Source of the DNA: Aurantiacibacter zhengii | GTDB lineage: Bacteria; Pseudomonadota; Alphaproteobacteria; Sphingomonadales; Sphingomonadaceae | Direction: 5' to 3' | Assembly: GCF_003584125.1 (NCBI RefSeq) | Contig: NZ_QXFL01000009.1 | Location: forward strand, 47,208-111,207 | DNA: 64,000 bases | Shown here: one piece after another, positions 38,586-49,206 of the stretch | Layout: each line of letters opens with the position of its first letter | How positions within the stretch are numbered: the stretch's first letter is position 1 | The notes under the pieces: model-generated | What the model was told of the DNA's origin: nothing | Databases searched by the model: none | What the model saw: only the letters and a program-made list of their open reading frames with translations | Made by a program: the position numbers and the translations under genes

Positions 38586-39380
38586 TTACGCCAGCAGCAG
38601 CTTGAGAGCGGAGACGGCCAGCATCGCCGCAAGGGCATAGCGCACGAAGGTTTCGTTCACGCGCCCGCTGACCAAAGAGCCGACGATGATGCCGGGTATC
38701 GATCCTATCAGCAGGCTGCCGAGGAGCCACACGTCGACATTCCCGAGGAGGCTGTGCCCCGTCGCTGCCACCAGCGTAAGCGGAACGGCATGCATGATAT
38801 CCGTGCCGACGATGGTCTTTGTGGATAGCCGCAGCGGGTAAATCATCATCAGCACCACGGCGACCAGCGCGCCTGCGCCGACCGATGTCAGAGTGACGAG
38901 CCCGCCAATCGCCGCGCCGCTGCCCACGGTGAGGGCCAGTTGCTGCACCCGGATCGTTGGCCCGAGCCTCGCTTTCAGCTTCTGCATGGCCGGCTGGATT
39001 CTCGGCTTGCAGATCATCAGGATGGACGTGAGCAGCAGTGCGCCACCGAGCAACCGCATTAGGAGGGAGCTGTCGAGCCGCCCGCCCTGTATCAGCCACA
39101 GCCACAGCAGCGTCAGCACTGCTATGGGGATACTCCCCAGCGCCAACCGCCTGACCAGTTGCCAGTCGACCGTGCCCATGCGGTGGTGGACGGTTCCGCC
39201 TACCGACTTGGTGATCGCGGCGAACCACAGGTCGGTGCCGATGGCCAGCGCCGGGTTGATGCCGAAAAGCAGGATCAGGATAGGCGCCATCAGCGAGCCG
39301 CCACCGACACCGGTCAGGCCGACGAGGAAGCTGACGAAAGCTCCCGCGACGGAATAGCCCAGGTCTATGCCCCCCAGCAT
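38586..39380 (-). CDS. TauE/SafE family transporter in the cys operon
   Basis: A 264-aa membrane protein with about eight helices and the signature FLVGLTGVGGGSLMAPIL near residue 15. It is last in the cysD-cysNC-cysQ operon (5-nt gap after cysQ), which suggests it handles sulfate or excess sulfite linked to sulfate assimilation. The open frame extends upstream over cysQ, but ATG 39380 starts the conserved part. Confidence 0.87.
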   Translation of the reverse strand: MLGGIDLGYSVAGAFVSFLVGLTGVGGGSLMAPILILLFGINPALAIGTDLWFAAITKSVGGTVHHRMGTVDWQLVRRLALGSIPIAVLTLLWLWLIQGGRLDSSLLMRLLGGALLLTSILMICKPRIQPAMQKLKARLGPTIRVQQLALTVGSGAAIGGLVTLTSVGAGALVAVVLMMIYPLRLSTKTIVGTDIMHAVPLTLVAATGHSLLGNVDVWLLGSLLIGSIPGIIVGSLVSGRVNETFVRYALAAMLAVSALKLLLA

Positions 39381-39385
39381 TGAGG

Positions 39386-40138
39386 TCAGGCCGAAGCCAG
39401 GTCCCTGACCTCGGCCAGCACCCGTTCGGCCCATTCGGGGCGGCAGATCAACAGGTCGGGCATGTAGGTGTCGCGTTGGTTGTAGACGAGCGGGGAGCCG
39501 TCGATGCGCGAACAGTGCAGGCCATGTGCCAGGGCTACGGCTGCGGGTGCGCAGCTGTCCCACTCGTACTGGCCGCCGGAATGCAGGTAAATTTCCGCCT
39601 CGCCGCGCACGACCGCCATGGCCTTGGCCCCGGCGCTGCCCATCGGTACGAGTTCGCCACCAATGCGCTCGGCAACGGCCACGGCTTCGCCAGCCGGGCG
39701 TGTGCGGCTGACGACGAGGCGCGGCTTTTCGGCTGGGTCCGGAACGGCGATGGGCTTGTCGGTGCGCAGAACTTCGCCCAGGCCCGGCAGTGCGACGGCG
39801 CCGATCTCGGGCTTGCCGCCAATCGCCAGGGCGACGTGGACGGCCCAGTCGGTGCGCGCTTCGCCGTATTCGCGCGTGCCATCGACGGGGTCGATGATCC
39901 ACACCCGCTCCTTGTCCAGCCGCTCGGCCGTGTCCTTGCTCTCTTCCGACAACAGCCCGTCGTCGGGCCGCTGGTGGCGCAGCGCGTGGACCAGGAACTG
40001 GTTCGCGGTCTCGTCACCAGCCTTGCCCAGCGGCTTGCCCTCGATGAGGCCAGACTGGCGGACCTGTAGCAGGATCTGTCCGGCATGGTGGGCCAGCTGG
40101 GCGGCGAGTTCGGCATCGGTCATATTGGCAATACTCAC
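39386..40138 (-). CDS. cysQ: 3'(2'),5'-bisphosphate nucleotidase
   Basis: Hydrolyses PAP (and PAPS) to AMP (APS), removing the by-product of PAPS-dependent sulfate reduction. A 250-aa inositol-monophosphatase-fold enzyme with the metal motifs LLSEESKD near 62 and WIIDPVDGTREY near 80, and the C-terminal YEWDSCAPAAVALAHG. GTG 40138 overlaps the cysNC stop by 4 bp; ATG 40123 is an alternative. It fits the operon's role exactly. Confidence 0.93.
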   Translation of the reverse strand: MSIANMTDAELAAQLAHHAGQILLQVRQSGLIEGKPLGKAGDETANQFLVHALRHQRPDDGLLSEESKDTAERLDKERVWIIDPVDGTREYGEARTDWAVHVALAIGGKPEIGAVALPGLGEVLRTDKPIAVPDPAEKPRLVVSRTRPAGEAVAVAERIGGELVPMGSAGAKAMAVVRGEAEIYLHSGGQYEWDSCAPAAVALAHGLHCSRIDGSPLVYNQRDTYMPDLLICRPEWAERVLAEVRDLASA

Positions 40139-42057
40139 TTCAGCGGCAGGATTTGCTTGATGATGTGATCGGCGGCTTCTTCCGGGGTCATTTCCACCGT
40201 GTTCACGGTGATCTCCGGGTTCAGCGGTGGCTCGTACGGACTGTCAATGCCGGTGAAGTTCTTGAGCTCGCCCGAACGGGCTTTCTTGTAAAGCCCCTTC
40301 ACATCGCGTTCCTCGGCCACTTCCAGCGGGGTATCGACGAAGATTTCGATGAACTCGGCATCCTCCAGCATGGACCGCACCATCTGCCGTTCCGCGCGGA
40401 AGGGGCTGATGAAGGCGGTGAGCACGATCAGGCCGGCATCGGTCATCAGGCGGGCAACCTCGCCCACGCGGCGAATGTTCTCGATACGGTCGGCCTCGGT
40501 GAAGCCCAGGTCCTTGTTGAGACCGTGGCGCACGTTGTCGCCATCGAGCAGGAAGGTGTGGCGGTTCATCAGCGACAGCTTCTTCTCCACCTCGTTGGCG
40601 ATGGTGGACTTGCCGGAGCCGGAGAGGCCGGTGAACCACAGCACGCGCGGCGTCTGGTTCTTCATGTTCGCGTGATGCTCACGCGTGATGTCGGTCGCCT
40701 GCCAGTGCACGTTCTGGCTGCGGCGCAGGCTGAAGTTCAGCATGCCTGCGGCAACGGTGGCATTGGTGATCTTGTCGATCAGGATAAAGCCGCCCAGCGT
40801 GCGATTCTGCTCGTAAGCCTCGAACACCAGTGGCTTGTCGGAATAGACTTCCGCCACGCCGATGTCGTTCAATGACAGCGTCTTGGCGGCTAGCTCGTCC
40901 ATGGTGTTCACATCGACGCGGTACTTGGGTTGCTGCACCGTGGCAGAGACGGTCTGCGTGCCCAGCTTCAGCCAGTAACCCCGCCCGACGTGCATGTCTT
41001 CGTCGTTCAGCCAGACGAGCGTCGCCTCGAACTGGTCGGCGGTTTCGGGAGGGTTGTCCGCCACGCACAGCACGTCGCCGCGCGAGCAGTCGATCTCGTC
41101 GTTCAGCGTGATAGTGACGGACTGCCCGGCCACCGCCTCGTCCAGCTCGCCATCGAAGGTGACGATGCTCTTTACGGTGCTTGTCTTGCCGGAGGGCAGG
41201 GCGCGCACGGCATCCCCCGGCTTGATGGAACCGGTGGCGATCAGGCCGGAGAAGCCGCGGAAGTCGAGGTTGGGGCGGTTCACCCATTGCACCGGCATCC
41301 GGAACGGCTTGTCCACTGCGACATCGGCCAGCACCTCCACGCTTTCCAGATGCTCGACTAGGCTCGGCCCGTCGTACCAGGGCGTGTTTGCGCTGGGCGC
41401 GGTGGTGATGTTGTCGCCCTTGAAGCCGCTGATGGGCATGGCGGTGAAGCTCTCGATGCCGATTTCCTCGGCAAAAGCGGCATAGTCGGCCACGATCTGG
41501 TCGAAGACATCCTGGCTGTAATCCACCAGGTCCATCTTGTTCACGGCCAGTACGATGTTCTTGATGCCGATCAGGTGGCACAGGTAGCTGTGCCGCCTCG
41601 TCTGGACGAGCACGCCCTTGCGCGCATCGATCATCACCACGGCCAGGTCGGCGCTGGAGGCGCCTGTCACCATGTTGCGCGTGTACTGTTCGTGCCCCGG
41701 ACAGTCGGCGACGATGAACTTGCGCTTCTCGGTATTGAAAAAGCGGTAGGCGACATCGATCGTGATGCCCTGTTCGCGCTCTGCGGCCAGGCCGTCCACC
41801 AGCAGGGCAAAGTCGATATCCTGCCCCTGCGTGCCCACTTTCTTGCTGTCGTTGCTCAGTGCTTCGAGCTGGTCCTCGAAGATCATCTTGCTGTCATACA
41901 GCAGCCGCCCGATCAGCGTGCTCTTGCCGTCGTCCACGCTGCCGCAGGTGATGAAGCGCAGCATGGACTTGTGCTGGTGAGTCTCGAGGTACGCGTCGAT
42001 GTCCTCTGCGATCAGGGAATCGGTCTTGTAGATCGCGTCTGTCGTCTGCTCGGTCAT
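40135..42057 (-). CDS. cysN: Bifunctional sulfate adenylyltransferase subunit 1 / APS kinase
   Basis: A 640-aa cysNC fusion. The N-terminal GTPase (about 25-450) has GSVDDGKSTLIGRLLYDSK, DCPGHEQYTRNM and NKMDL and energises sulfate adenylation by CysD. The C-terminal APS kinase (about 455-640) has the P-loop WFTGLSGSGKSTIANEVE and the APS-binding DGDNVRHGLNKDLGF. Together they convert sulfate to PAPS. It overlaps cysD by 1 bp (TGATG) and cysQ by 4 bp. Confidence 0.96.
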   Translation of the reverse strand: MTEQTTDAIYKTDSLIAEDIDAYLETHQHKSMLRFITCGSVDDGKSTLIGRLLYDSKMIFEDQLEALSNDSKKVGTQGQDIDFALLVDGLAAEREQGITIDVAYRFFNTEKRKFIVADCPGHEQYTRNMVTGASSADLAVVMIDARKGVLVQTRRHSYLCHLIGIKNIVLAVNKMDLVDYSQDVFDQIVADYAAFAEEIGIESFTAMPISGFKGDNITTAPSANTPWYDGPSLVEHLESVEVLADVAVDKPFRMPVQWVNRPNLDFRGFSGLIATGSIKPGDAVRALPSGKTSTVKSIVTFDGELDEAVAGQSVTITLNDEIDCSRGDVLCVADNPPETADQFEATLVWLNDEDMHVGRGYWLKLGTQTVSATVQQPKYRVDVNTMDELAAKTLSLNDIGVAEVYSDKPLVFEAYEQNRTLGGFILIDKITNATVAAGMLNFSLRRSQNVHWQATDITREHHANMKNQTPRVLWFTGLSGSGKSTIANEVEKKLSLMNRHTFLLDGDNVRHGLNKDLGFTEADRIENIRRVGEVARLMTDAGLIVLTAFISPFRAERQMVRSMLEDAEFIEIFVDTPLEVAEERDVKGLYKKARSGELKNFTGIDSPYEPPLNPEITVNTVEMTPEEAADHIIKQILPLK

Positions 42058-42971
42058 CAGAAGTACCCTTCCTGCTTCTTCTTCTCCATGCCGGCGCCGC
42101 CTGCATCCTTGTCGATCACGCGGCCCTGCCGCTCACTGGTGGTGGTCAGCAGCGTTTCCTGGATAACTTCGGACAGCGTGCTTGCCTCGCTTTCGACAGC
42201 GCCCGTCAGGGGGAAGCAGCCCAGCGTGCGGAAGCGGACGGAGCGGGTGGTGATTTCGGGCTTCTCGCCCATCACCTTTTCCAGCCGTTCGATATCGTCG
42301 GCCATGAACAATCCGCCTTCGTAGATGAAGGTCGGGCGCGGCGCGGCGAAATAGAGCGGGACGATCTCGATGTTCTCCAGCTGGATGTATTGCCACACGT
42401 CCAGCTCGGTCCAGTTGGAGATCGGGAAGACGCGGATCGATTCGCCCTTCTTTTTCTTCGCGTTGTAGAGGTTCCACAGTTCGGGCCGCTGGTTCTTCGG
42501 GTCCCAACCATGGCTGGACGTGCGGAAGGAAAACACGCGCTCTTTCGCGCGGCTCTTTTCCTCGTCACGGCGAGCGCCGCCGAAAGCCGCGTCGAAGCCG
42601 TACTTGTCGAGCGCCTGTTTCAGCCCTTCGGTCTTCCACATGTCGGTGTGCAGCGGGCCGTGATCGAACGGGTTGATGCCGCGCTCCTGCGCCTCCGGAT
42701 TGTGGTAGACGATCAGCTCCATCCCGGCATCCTGCGCGGCCTTTTCGCGAAGGTCGTACATCGCCTTGAACTTCCATGTCGTGTCGACGTGCAGCAGCGG
42801 AAACGGCGGGGGCGACGGGTAGAATGCCTTCTTGGCAAGGTGCAACATCACCGCGCTATCCTTGCCGACCGAGTACATCATCACCGGCTTGTCAGCCTCT
42901 GCCGCGACTTCGCGAATGATGTGGATCGCCTCCGCCTCTAGGCGCTGGAGATGGGTGAGTGTTGCGGTCAT
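42057..42971 (-). CDS. cysD: Sulfate adenylyltransferase subunit 2
   Basis: A 304-aa ATP pyrophosphatase that makes APS from sulfate and ATP with CysN. The PP-loop [14 protein letters not shown] is near residue 33, and [20 protein letters not shown] near 130-150 (in parts) and [12 protein letters not shown] near 245 are family hallmarks. ATG 42971 gives the normal N-terminus ([12 protein letters not shown]); the longer open frame upstream is spurious. First gene of the cys operon, divergent from a LuxR-type regulator 88 nt away. Confidence 0.96.
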   Translation of the reverse strand: MTATLTHLQRLEAEAIHIIREVAAEADKPVMMYSVGKDSAVMLHLAKKAFYPSPPPFPLLHVDTTWKFKAMYDLREKAAQDAGMELIVYHNPEAQERGINPFDHGPLHTDMWKTEGLKQALDKYGFDAAFGGARRDEEKSRAKERVFSFRTSSHGWDPKNQRPELWNLYNAKKKKGESIRVFPISNWTELDVWQYIQLENIEIVPLYFAAPRPTFIYEGGLFMADDIERLEKVMGEKPEITTRSVRFRTLGCFPLTGAVESEASTLSEVIQETLLTTTSERQGRVIDKDAGGAGMEKKKQEGYF

Positions 42972-43025
42972 GCTGTCGGTCCTCACGAATATTTGTGCAT
43001 CGCAATAAGGTGCAGCGCTACCCTT

Positions 43026-43053
43026 TTGACTTCCCAAATGGGAAGTATATAAA
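43026..43053 (+). promoter_or_regulatory. Promoter with perfect palindromic operator, LuxR-type gene
   Basis: TTGACT at 43026-43031 and TATAAA at 43048-43053 with a 16-nt spacer; the -10 ends 6 nt before ATG 43060. A perfect 18-bp palindrome, ACTTCCCAAATGGGAAGT (43029-43046), fills the spacer and overlaps the -35. A protein bound there would block the promoter, suggesting autoregulation or control by a nearby regulator. It also lies about 60 nt upstream of cysD on the other strand. Confidence 0.55.
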
Positions 43054-43059
43054 TTTGTT

Positions 43060-44169
43060 ATGCGAATACCCAATCTTGGCGAGACAGAACTGCTCGTGCC
43101 CCTGCACGATGGCATGTTCGAAAAGCCCATGTGGGACACATTCCTGAAGCGGTTAAAACTCGCGACCGGGTGCGAAATCGCCACTCTGCTGGTCCATGCA
43201 CCCGATAGCGTTTCCACAATCCAGCTCTCCGCCGGAGCGCAGGTGCCCTCCCCGCAACTGCGCGCGCTGTTCAAGGACCGGTTCGGCGCGCGCGAGCCTT
43301 TGCAATCGCGGTCCATGCGCGAAGGGCGCGTTTACAGCCTCGCGGAATTGCTGGAGAACGCCGACGAGGGCCAGCGCGACTTCGCCCGGGAGGTGCTGGA
43401 GCCGGCGGGTCTTACCCACATGCGTTCCGTCCGCCTGCGCGATCCCAGCGGTCTGGATGCATGGCTGGTGCTTTTTGCGCGAGAGCCCATTGCCTCTTCC
43501 GTCAGTGCAATGCTTACCGCCCTGGTACCACACCTGCGCGTGGCGCTGCGGGTGTTGGCGCGGCTGGAGCAGGAGCGGGCGCGCGCATCGATGAACGCAG
43601 GCGCTTTCAGCCACATCGATTTCGGCTGGATCGCGGTGGACCGCCGCTGCCAGGTGGTGGACATGGACGAGCAGGCCGAGCGCTTCCTCAGCCGCACCGG
43701 CGCGCTGAAACAGGGGCCCTACGGCAGGCTGACGCCGTCCTCTCCAAAGATCGACCGCGAACTGACGGCACTGGTGAAGGACTTTGCCGAGAAGCCTGAT
43801 GCGCGGCCACGCGGGGTCAACCTCAGCCAGGATCCGTGGATCGACATCCTTGTTTCTCCGGTGCGCGTGGCGTCGTTATCGGCCGGGGGAAAGGCCGTGG
43901 CGGTCGTCTATTTCCGCGGCGACCAGAGTTCTTCCGCAGATCGGTGCCAGCAATTGATCGACGTTTTCAAGCTGACCCAGGCGGAAGCCCGCTTCGCATG
44001 GTCGCTGGCGCAAGGGATATCGATTGCCGATGCCGCCGAAAAGCATGGCCTGACTATGGAGAGCGCGCGGGTCTATTCGAAGAAGATCTATGCCAAGACC
44101 GGCGCGAAGGGGCAGGTGGATTTCATGCGCCGCGTGCTGACCAGCGTCGTCGCGCTGACGGTGCATTAG
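43060..44169 (+). CDS. LuxR-type helix-turn-helix transcriptional regulator
   Basis: A 369-aa protein with a C-terminal LuxR/GerE-like HTH at about 305-365 ([20 protein letters not shown], then [20 protein letters not shown]). The N-terminal 300 residues have PAS/GAF-like texture ([20 protein letters not shown] near 187) but no receiver or autoinducer domain I can name. It is divergent from the cys operon and could regulate it, or itself, through the palindrome at 43029-43046. It looks leaderless. Confidence 0.8.
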   Translation: MRIPNLGETELLVPLHDGMFEKPMWDTFLKRLKLATGCEIATLLVHAPDSVSTIQLSAGAQVPSPQLRALFKDRFGAREPLQSRSMREGRVYSLAELLENADEGQRDFAREVLEPAGLTHMRSVRLRDPSGLDAWLVLFAREPIASSVSAMLTALVPHLRVALRVLARLEQERARASMNAGAFSHIDFGWIAVDRRCQVVDMDEQAERFLSRTGALKQGPYGRLTPSSPKIDRELTALVKDFAEKPDARPRGVNLSQDPWIDILVSPVRVASLSAGGKAVAVVYFRGDQSSSADRCQQLIDVFKLTQAEARFAWSLAQGISIADAAEKHGLTMESARVYSKKIYAKTGAKGQVDFMRRVLTSVVALTVH

Positions 44170-44172
44170 GGC

Positions 44173-44289
44173 CTAGCTGGCGAGGATCAGGGCCAGCGCG
44201 CAGCCGCACACGATCACGCTGCGCAACATCTCCTGCGGCCCGGCGGTCCGGGAGAAGGTCTGGCGGGTGAGGGCGATTGCATGAGCCAT
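44173..44289 (-). CDS. Possible small membrane protein, 38 aa
   Basis: A 38-codon frame ending in TAG: MAHAIALTRQTFSRTAGPQE then MLRSVIVCGCALALILAS. The last 18 residues form one hydrophobic helix with two cysteines. There is no good ribosome site. It fills most of the 155-nt gap between the regulator gene and the acyltransferase gene. I do not recognise it; it could be chance. Confidence 0.25.
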   Translation of the reverse strand: MAHAIALTRQTFSRTAGPQEMLRSVIVCGCALALILAS

Positions 44290-44324
44290 CGGGCACGGAT
44301 AGCGCGGAAAGTGCTAACAACCTG

Positions 44325-46307
44325 TTAAGGCCCTGCCGCAAGCGCGGTATCATTGTCCTGCGACGACCGGGCGTCGAACCAGCCGAGATCATGTATGCGT
44401 CGGCCAAACCACGTGGCACCCTGCAGCGTGTAGTGGCTGTAGTCGAACAGCGCCTTTATGCCTTCGTCCGTCGCCACGAAGCATTCCTTGCGGCCCGTGT
44501 CGCAAGCGAAATCCTCCTTCGACAGGAAGCCCGCGCCTTTCCGAGCAGCCAGCGCCTCCAGCCGCTCGGCAAGCGAGGCATCGCGCACCATTCTCCCCGA
44601 CCATGCCATTCGGCCCAAGGCATGGGTGTCGATGTTGCCCGCAACGTCGCGCACGTACCAGTCGAACAGCGGCAGGCCCTCCCGCGACCCGTACTCGGGC
44701 GCCGGTCCCATGATGGTCACGGTCTTGCCATCGGCCTGGGCGGCACTGATGAAGTTTTCCAGACCATCGAGAGCCCCGCTTTCGAAACGGGTGGAAACCA
44801 CGATCTCGTCAGCAGCCCGGTAATTGGGCGAGCGTCTCAGCACTCCCACATCCTGCGGACGGAACCGGTCGGAAATCGCGAAGCGCGCAAACTGGCTGCC
44901 GGAAAACAGATCACGGTTGAGGTACAGGGCGTTGAAGAGATCCTTGGAATGGGAATTCCCGACAATCAGATAGTTGCGTGTTTCAAGCGCCGTGTCGAAC
45001 CACAAGGCTCGCGTCTCGTGAAGAGAAGGCTTCATGGCATTGTCGCTATCGACGCGTTCGTCACCCGCCAGTCGATCCAGCATTGACCACGACCTGTCGC
45101 GTGCGAAGCCGTTATCCATCTCGCTGTCGCCGTAAATTCTTACCAGTTTCGGAAAACGCTGTGCGAGACCCTGGCCCGCGTGAAGCGCGCCGGCAAACGC
45201 GACGGCGGCAATCGTGGCAGCGCCGAAGCCAAGTGTCATCGGCCGCAACCGGATGCCACCGGTCTTGCGGAACGGCGCTTCAATGAAACGATGGGAGAGC
45301 GCAGCGCCAGCGAAGGAAAGGAGAATCCAGACGATGTAGTCCGCTGCGTCCGGTCTCGTGGCCAGCATCCGCCCGTAGGCGTAGATCGGATAGTGCCATA
45401 AATAGAGCGAGTAGGAGATCAGCCCGACCTGGACGAACACCCTGGAAGACAACAGGCGAACGACGGCGTTCGCAGGGTCGTTCCACCAGATCAGCATGCA
45501 GGTGCCGAGGATGACCGGCAGGGTCAGCAGGCCGGGATGCCACCGCTGGACCAGCTCGAAACTGACAATCGGAACCAGCACCAGCGCCATGGCTGCATAA
45601 GGGAAGAGGCGATCAAGCAGCGGATTGCGCCATGCGCCGGGATGAGAGCGGGAAACGGCTGCTAGAAAGCTGCCGGCAAGCAGTTCCCAAGCCCTGCTAG
45701 GCAGCAGGTAGAAGGACATTTGCGGTTTCAGGAACGCGAATCCCTGGGCGAAAACCAAACCCAGAATGACTCCTGCCAGAAATATCTTGCCGACGTGCCG
45801 CGGTGCCCAGCGCATCAACAGGATCAGGCAAAGTGGGAAAATGATGTAGAACTGCTCCTCGACGGCCAGCGACCAGGTGTGCAGCAAAGGCTGGAATTGT
45901 GCGGACGCGCTACCGTATGAGCTCAGTTCGGAAAACCAGTAGAAGTTCGAGACAAAGAAGACCGAGGCGAGCGCCGAATCGCCCAGGTCGATGAACGCGC
46001 TTGGCATCAGGATCACGGCCCCGGCCAGCGCCGCAAGCGTCAGGACGAGGAAGAGGGCCGGAAGAATGCGGCGCGCCCGCCGCTCGTAAAACCGGGCAAT
46101 TGCAATGCGGCCCGTTTCGGCCAGTTCCCGCAACAGGATCGAGGTGATCAGAAAGCCCGAGATGACGAAGAACATGTCGACGCCGAGGAAGCCCCCTCCG
46201 AAGACATAGCCATGCGGGCTGTCGCCGATCTTGAGGTGGTAGACCAGCACACTGCCCACGGCGATGGTGCGCAGGCCGTCTATCTCAGGTCGATATCGTA
46301 TCGCCAT
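44325..46307 (-). CDS. Acyltransferase 3 fused to SGNH domain (OafA-like)
   Basis: A 660-aa protein that O-acylates a cell-surface polysaccharide. The N-terminal AT3 domain (about 1-370, ten helices) begins YRPEIDGLRTIAVGSVLVYH with the catalytic His, followed by GFLGVDMFFVISGFLIT and ARFYERRARRILP. The C-terminal periplasmic SGNH domain has YLIVGNSHSKDLFN near 465 (Ser) and FDYSHYTLQGATWFG (His) near the end. It is homologous in layout to OafA and peptidoglycan or LPS O-acetylases. Start ATG 46307 precedes the AT3 motif. Confidence 0.93.
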   Translation of the reverse strand: MAIRYRPEIDGLRTIAVGSVLVYHLKIGDSPHGYVFGGGFLGVDMFFVISGFLITSILLRELAETGRIAIARFYERRARRILPALFLVLTLAALAGAVILMPSAFIDLGDSALASVFFVSNFYWFSELSSYGSASAQFQPLLHTWSLAVEEQFYIIFPLCLILLMRWAPRHVGKIFLAGVILGLVFAQGFAFLKPQMSFYLLPSRAWELLAGSFLAAVSRSHPGAWRNPLLDRLFPYAAMALVLVPIVSFELVQRWHPGLLTLPVILGTCMLIWWNDPANAVVRLLSSRVFVQVGLISYSLYLWHYPIYAYGRMLATRPDAADYIVWILLSFAGAALSHRFIEAPFRKTGGIRLRPMTLGFGAATIAAVAFAGALHAGQGLAQRFPKLVRIYGDSEMDNGFARDRSWSMLDRLAGDERVDSDNAMKPSLHETRALWFDTALETRNYLIVGNSHSKDLFNALYLNRDLFSGSQFARFAISDRFRPQDVGVLRRSPNYRAADEIVVSTRFESGALDGLENFISAAQADGKTVTIMGPAPEYGSREGLPLFDWYVRDVAGNIDTHALGRMAWSGRMVRDASLAERLEALAARKGAGFLSKEDFACDTGRKECFVATDEGIKALFDYSHYTLQGATWFGRRIHDLGWFDARSSQDNDTALAAGP

Positions 46308-46421
46308 CTCACTGCCCGGCTGTCGCCGCCCCTGATCGAACCCGTGCGAACGCCGCCCATCCTGCAGGGCGATGTTATCCTGCACCAGGAGAAAAACCAA
46401 CGCTGTCGGACGAAAGGCTGT

Positions 46422-47408
46422 CTAGGTCGGGTTGGCAGGGACGTGCTGGCTGGCGCAGTGGAAGCTGCCGCCGCCGGTCAGCACGGCATCGGCGCGCAGG
46501 CCCACGGCCACACGGCCGGGGAACAGGTCGCCCACCGCCGCCACGGCATCCTCGTCATGCGCGGAGCCGTAGGTCGGCACCACCACCACGTCGTTGCAGA
46601 TGGCGAAGTTCATGTAGCTGGCCGGTTCCGCCTCGTCGCCTTCACCCATCCAGCCGGGCGACGGCATGTCGCGCACGCTCAAACCGAAGTCGGCGGCGCG
46701 GGCGCGGGCATCGTCATAGACGACGGCGTTGGGATCGTCCGGCGTAGAGGCGCGGGGAATGGCGATGGTATTCTCCCCCACCAAGCGGGCCAGGTTGTCG
46801 ACGTGGCCATCGGTATGGTCGCCCGCCAGCCCTTCGCCCAGCCACAGGATGCGATCGAAGCCCAGATCGCGCTGGAGGTTTGCCCATATCTGTTCACGCG
46901 AGAGCGAGGGGTTGCGGTTGGGATTGAGCAGGCATTGCTCGGTGGTGACGACCAGCCCGGTGCCATCGCTCTCCACCGCGCCGCCTTCCAGGATCCAGTC
47001 CGCGCGAGAATATGGCAAGTCGCCCGCATCGGCCAGTGAAGGGCCGGTCTCGAGGTCGCCTTCCAGCAGGTACTTGCCGCCCCAGCCATTGAAGCCAAAG
47101 CCCTGCGCGCGGCGCTGGCCATCGGGGCCCGGCAGGGTCAGCGGGCCGGTATCGCGCAACCAGATATCGCCATAAGGGTGACGCTCGAAGGACACCGCCC
47201 CGGACACAAGCTGCTTCGCGCGCATTTCCGTGGCTGCGTCGCGCACGACGAGGCGCACCTGCTGGCCGGTTTCCGCCACAGCATTGGCGAATGCCGCCAT
47301 CTGTTCCTGCGCGGGCGCGAGGTTTTCTTCCCAAAGGTCGCCGTGGGCGGGAAAGCCGATCCAGATCCAGTCCTGCTTTGCCCACTCGGCGGGCATCACG
47401 AATGCCAT
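46422..47408 (-). CDS. aguA: Agmatine deiminase family protein
   Basis: A 328-aa guanidino-group-modifying enzyme that converts agmatine to N-carbamoylputrescine in polyamine synthesis. MPAEWAKQDWIWIGFP at the N-terminus, ILEGGAVESDGTG near 120, DHTDGHVDNLARLV near 180 (His) and the C-terminal GGGSFHCASQHVP (catalytic Cys) are all present. No aguB partner lies next to it. It follows the M28 peptidase gene by 4 nt, so they are co-transcribed. A longer open frame upstream is a shadow of that gene's end. Confidence 0.9.
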   Translation of the reverse strand: MAFVMPAEWAKQDWIWIGFPAHGDLWEENLAPAQEQMAAFANAVAETGQQVRLVVRDAATEMRAKQLVSGAVSFERHPYGDIWLRDTGPLTLPGPDGQRRAQGFGFNGWGGKYLLEGDLETGPSLADAGDLPYSRADWILEGGAVESDGTGLVVTTEQCLLNPNRNPSLSREQIWANLQRDLGFDRILWLGEGLAGDHTDGHVDNLARLVGENTIAIPRASTPDDPNAVVYDDARARAADFGLSVRDMPSPGWMGEGDEAEPASYMNFAICNDVVVVPTYGSAHDEDAVAAVGDLFPGRVAVGLRADAVLTGGGSFHCASQHVPANPT

Positions 47409-47412
47409 TGCC

Positions 47413-49083
<1,671 letters not shown>

Positions 49084-49206
49084 GGATTTCCTTTCAGCCG
49101 TAATCATTTCACCGCCCATGTGGCATTGCCGGGGCCACGGGGCAAGCGCGCGGCGAATCAGAAACTTGGCTTGAAGCGCGGCGGCGCTGCGGGCAGACCG
49201 GCGGCG

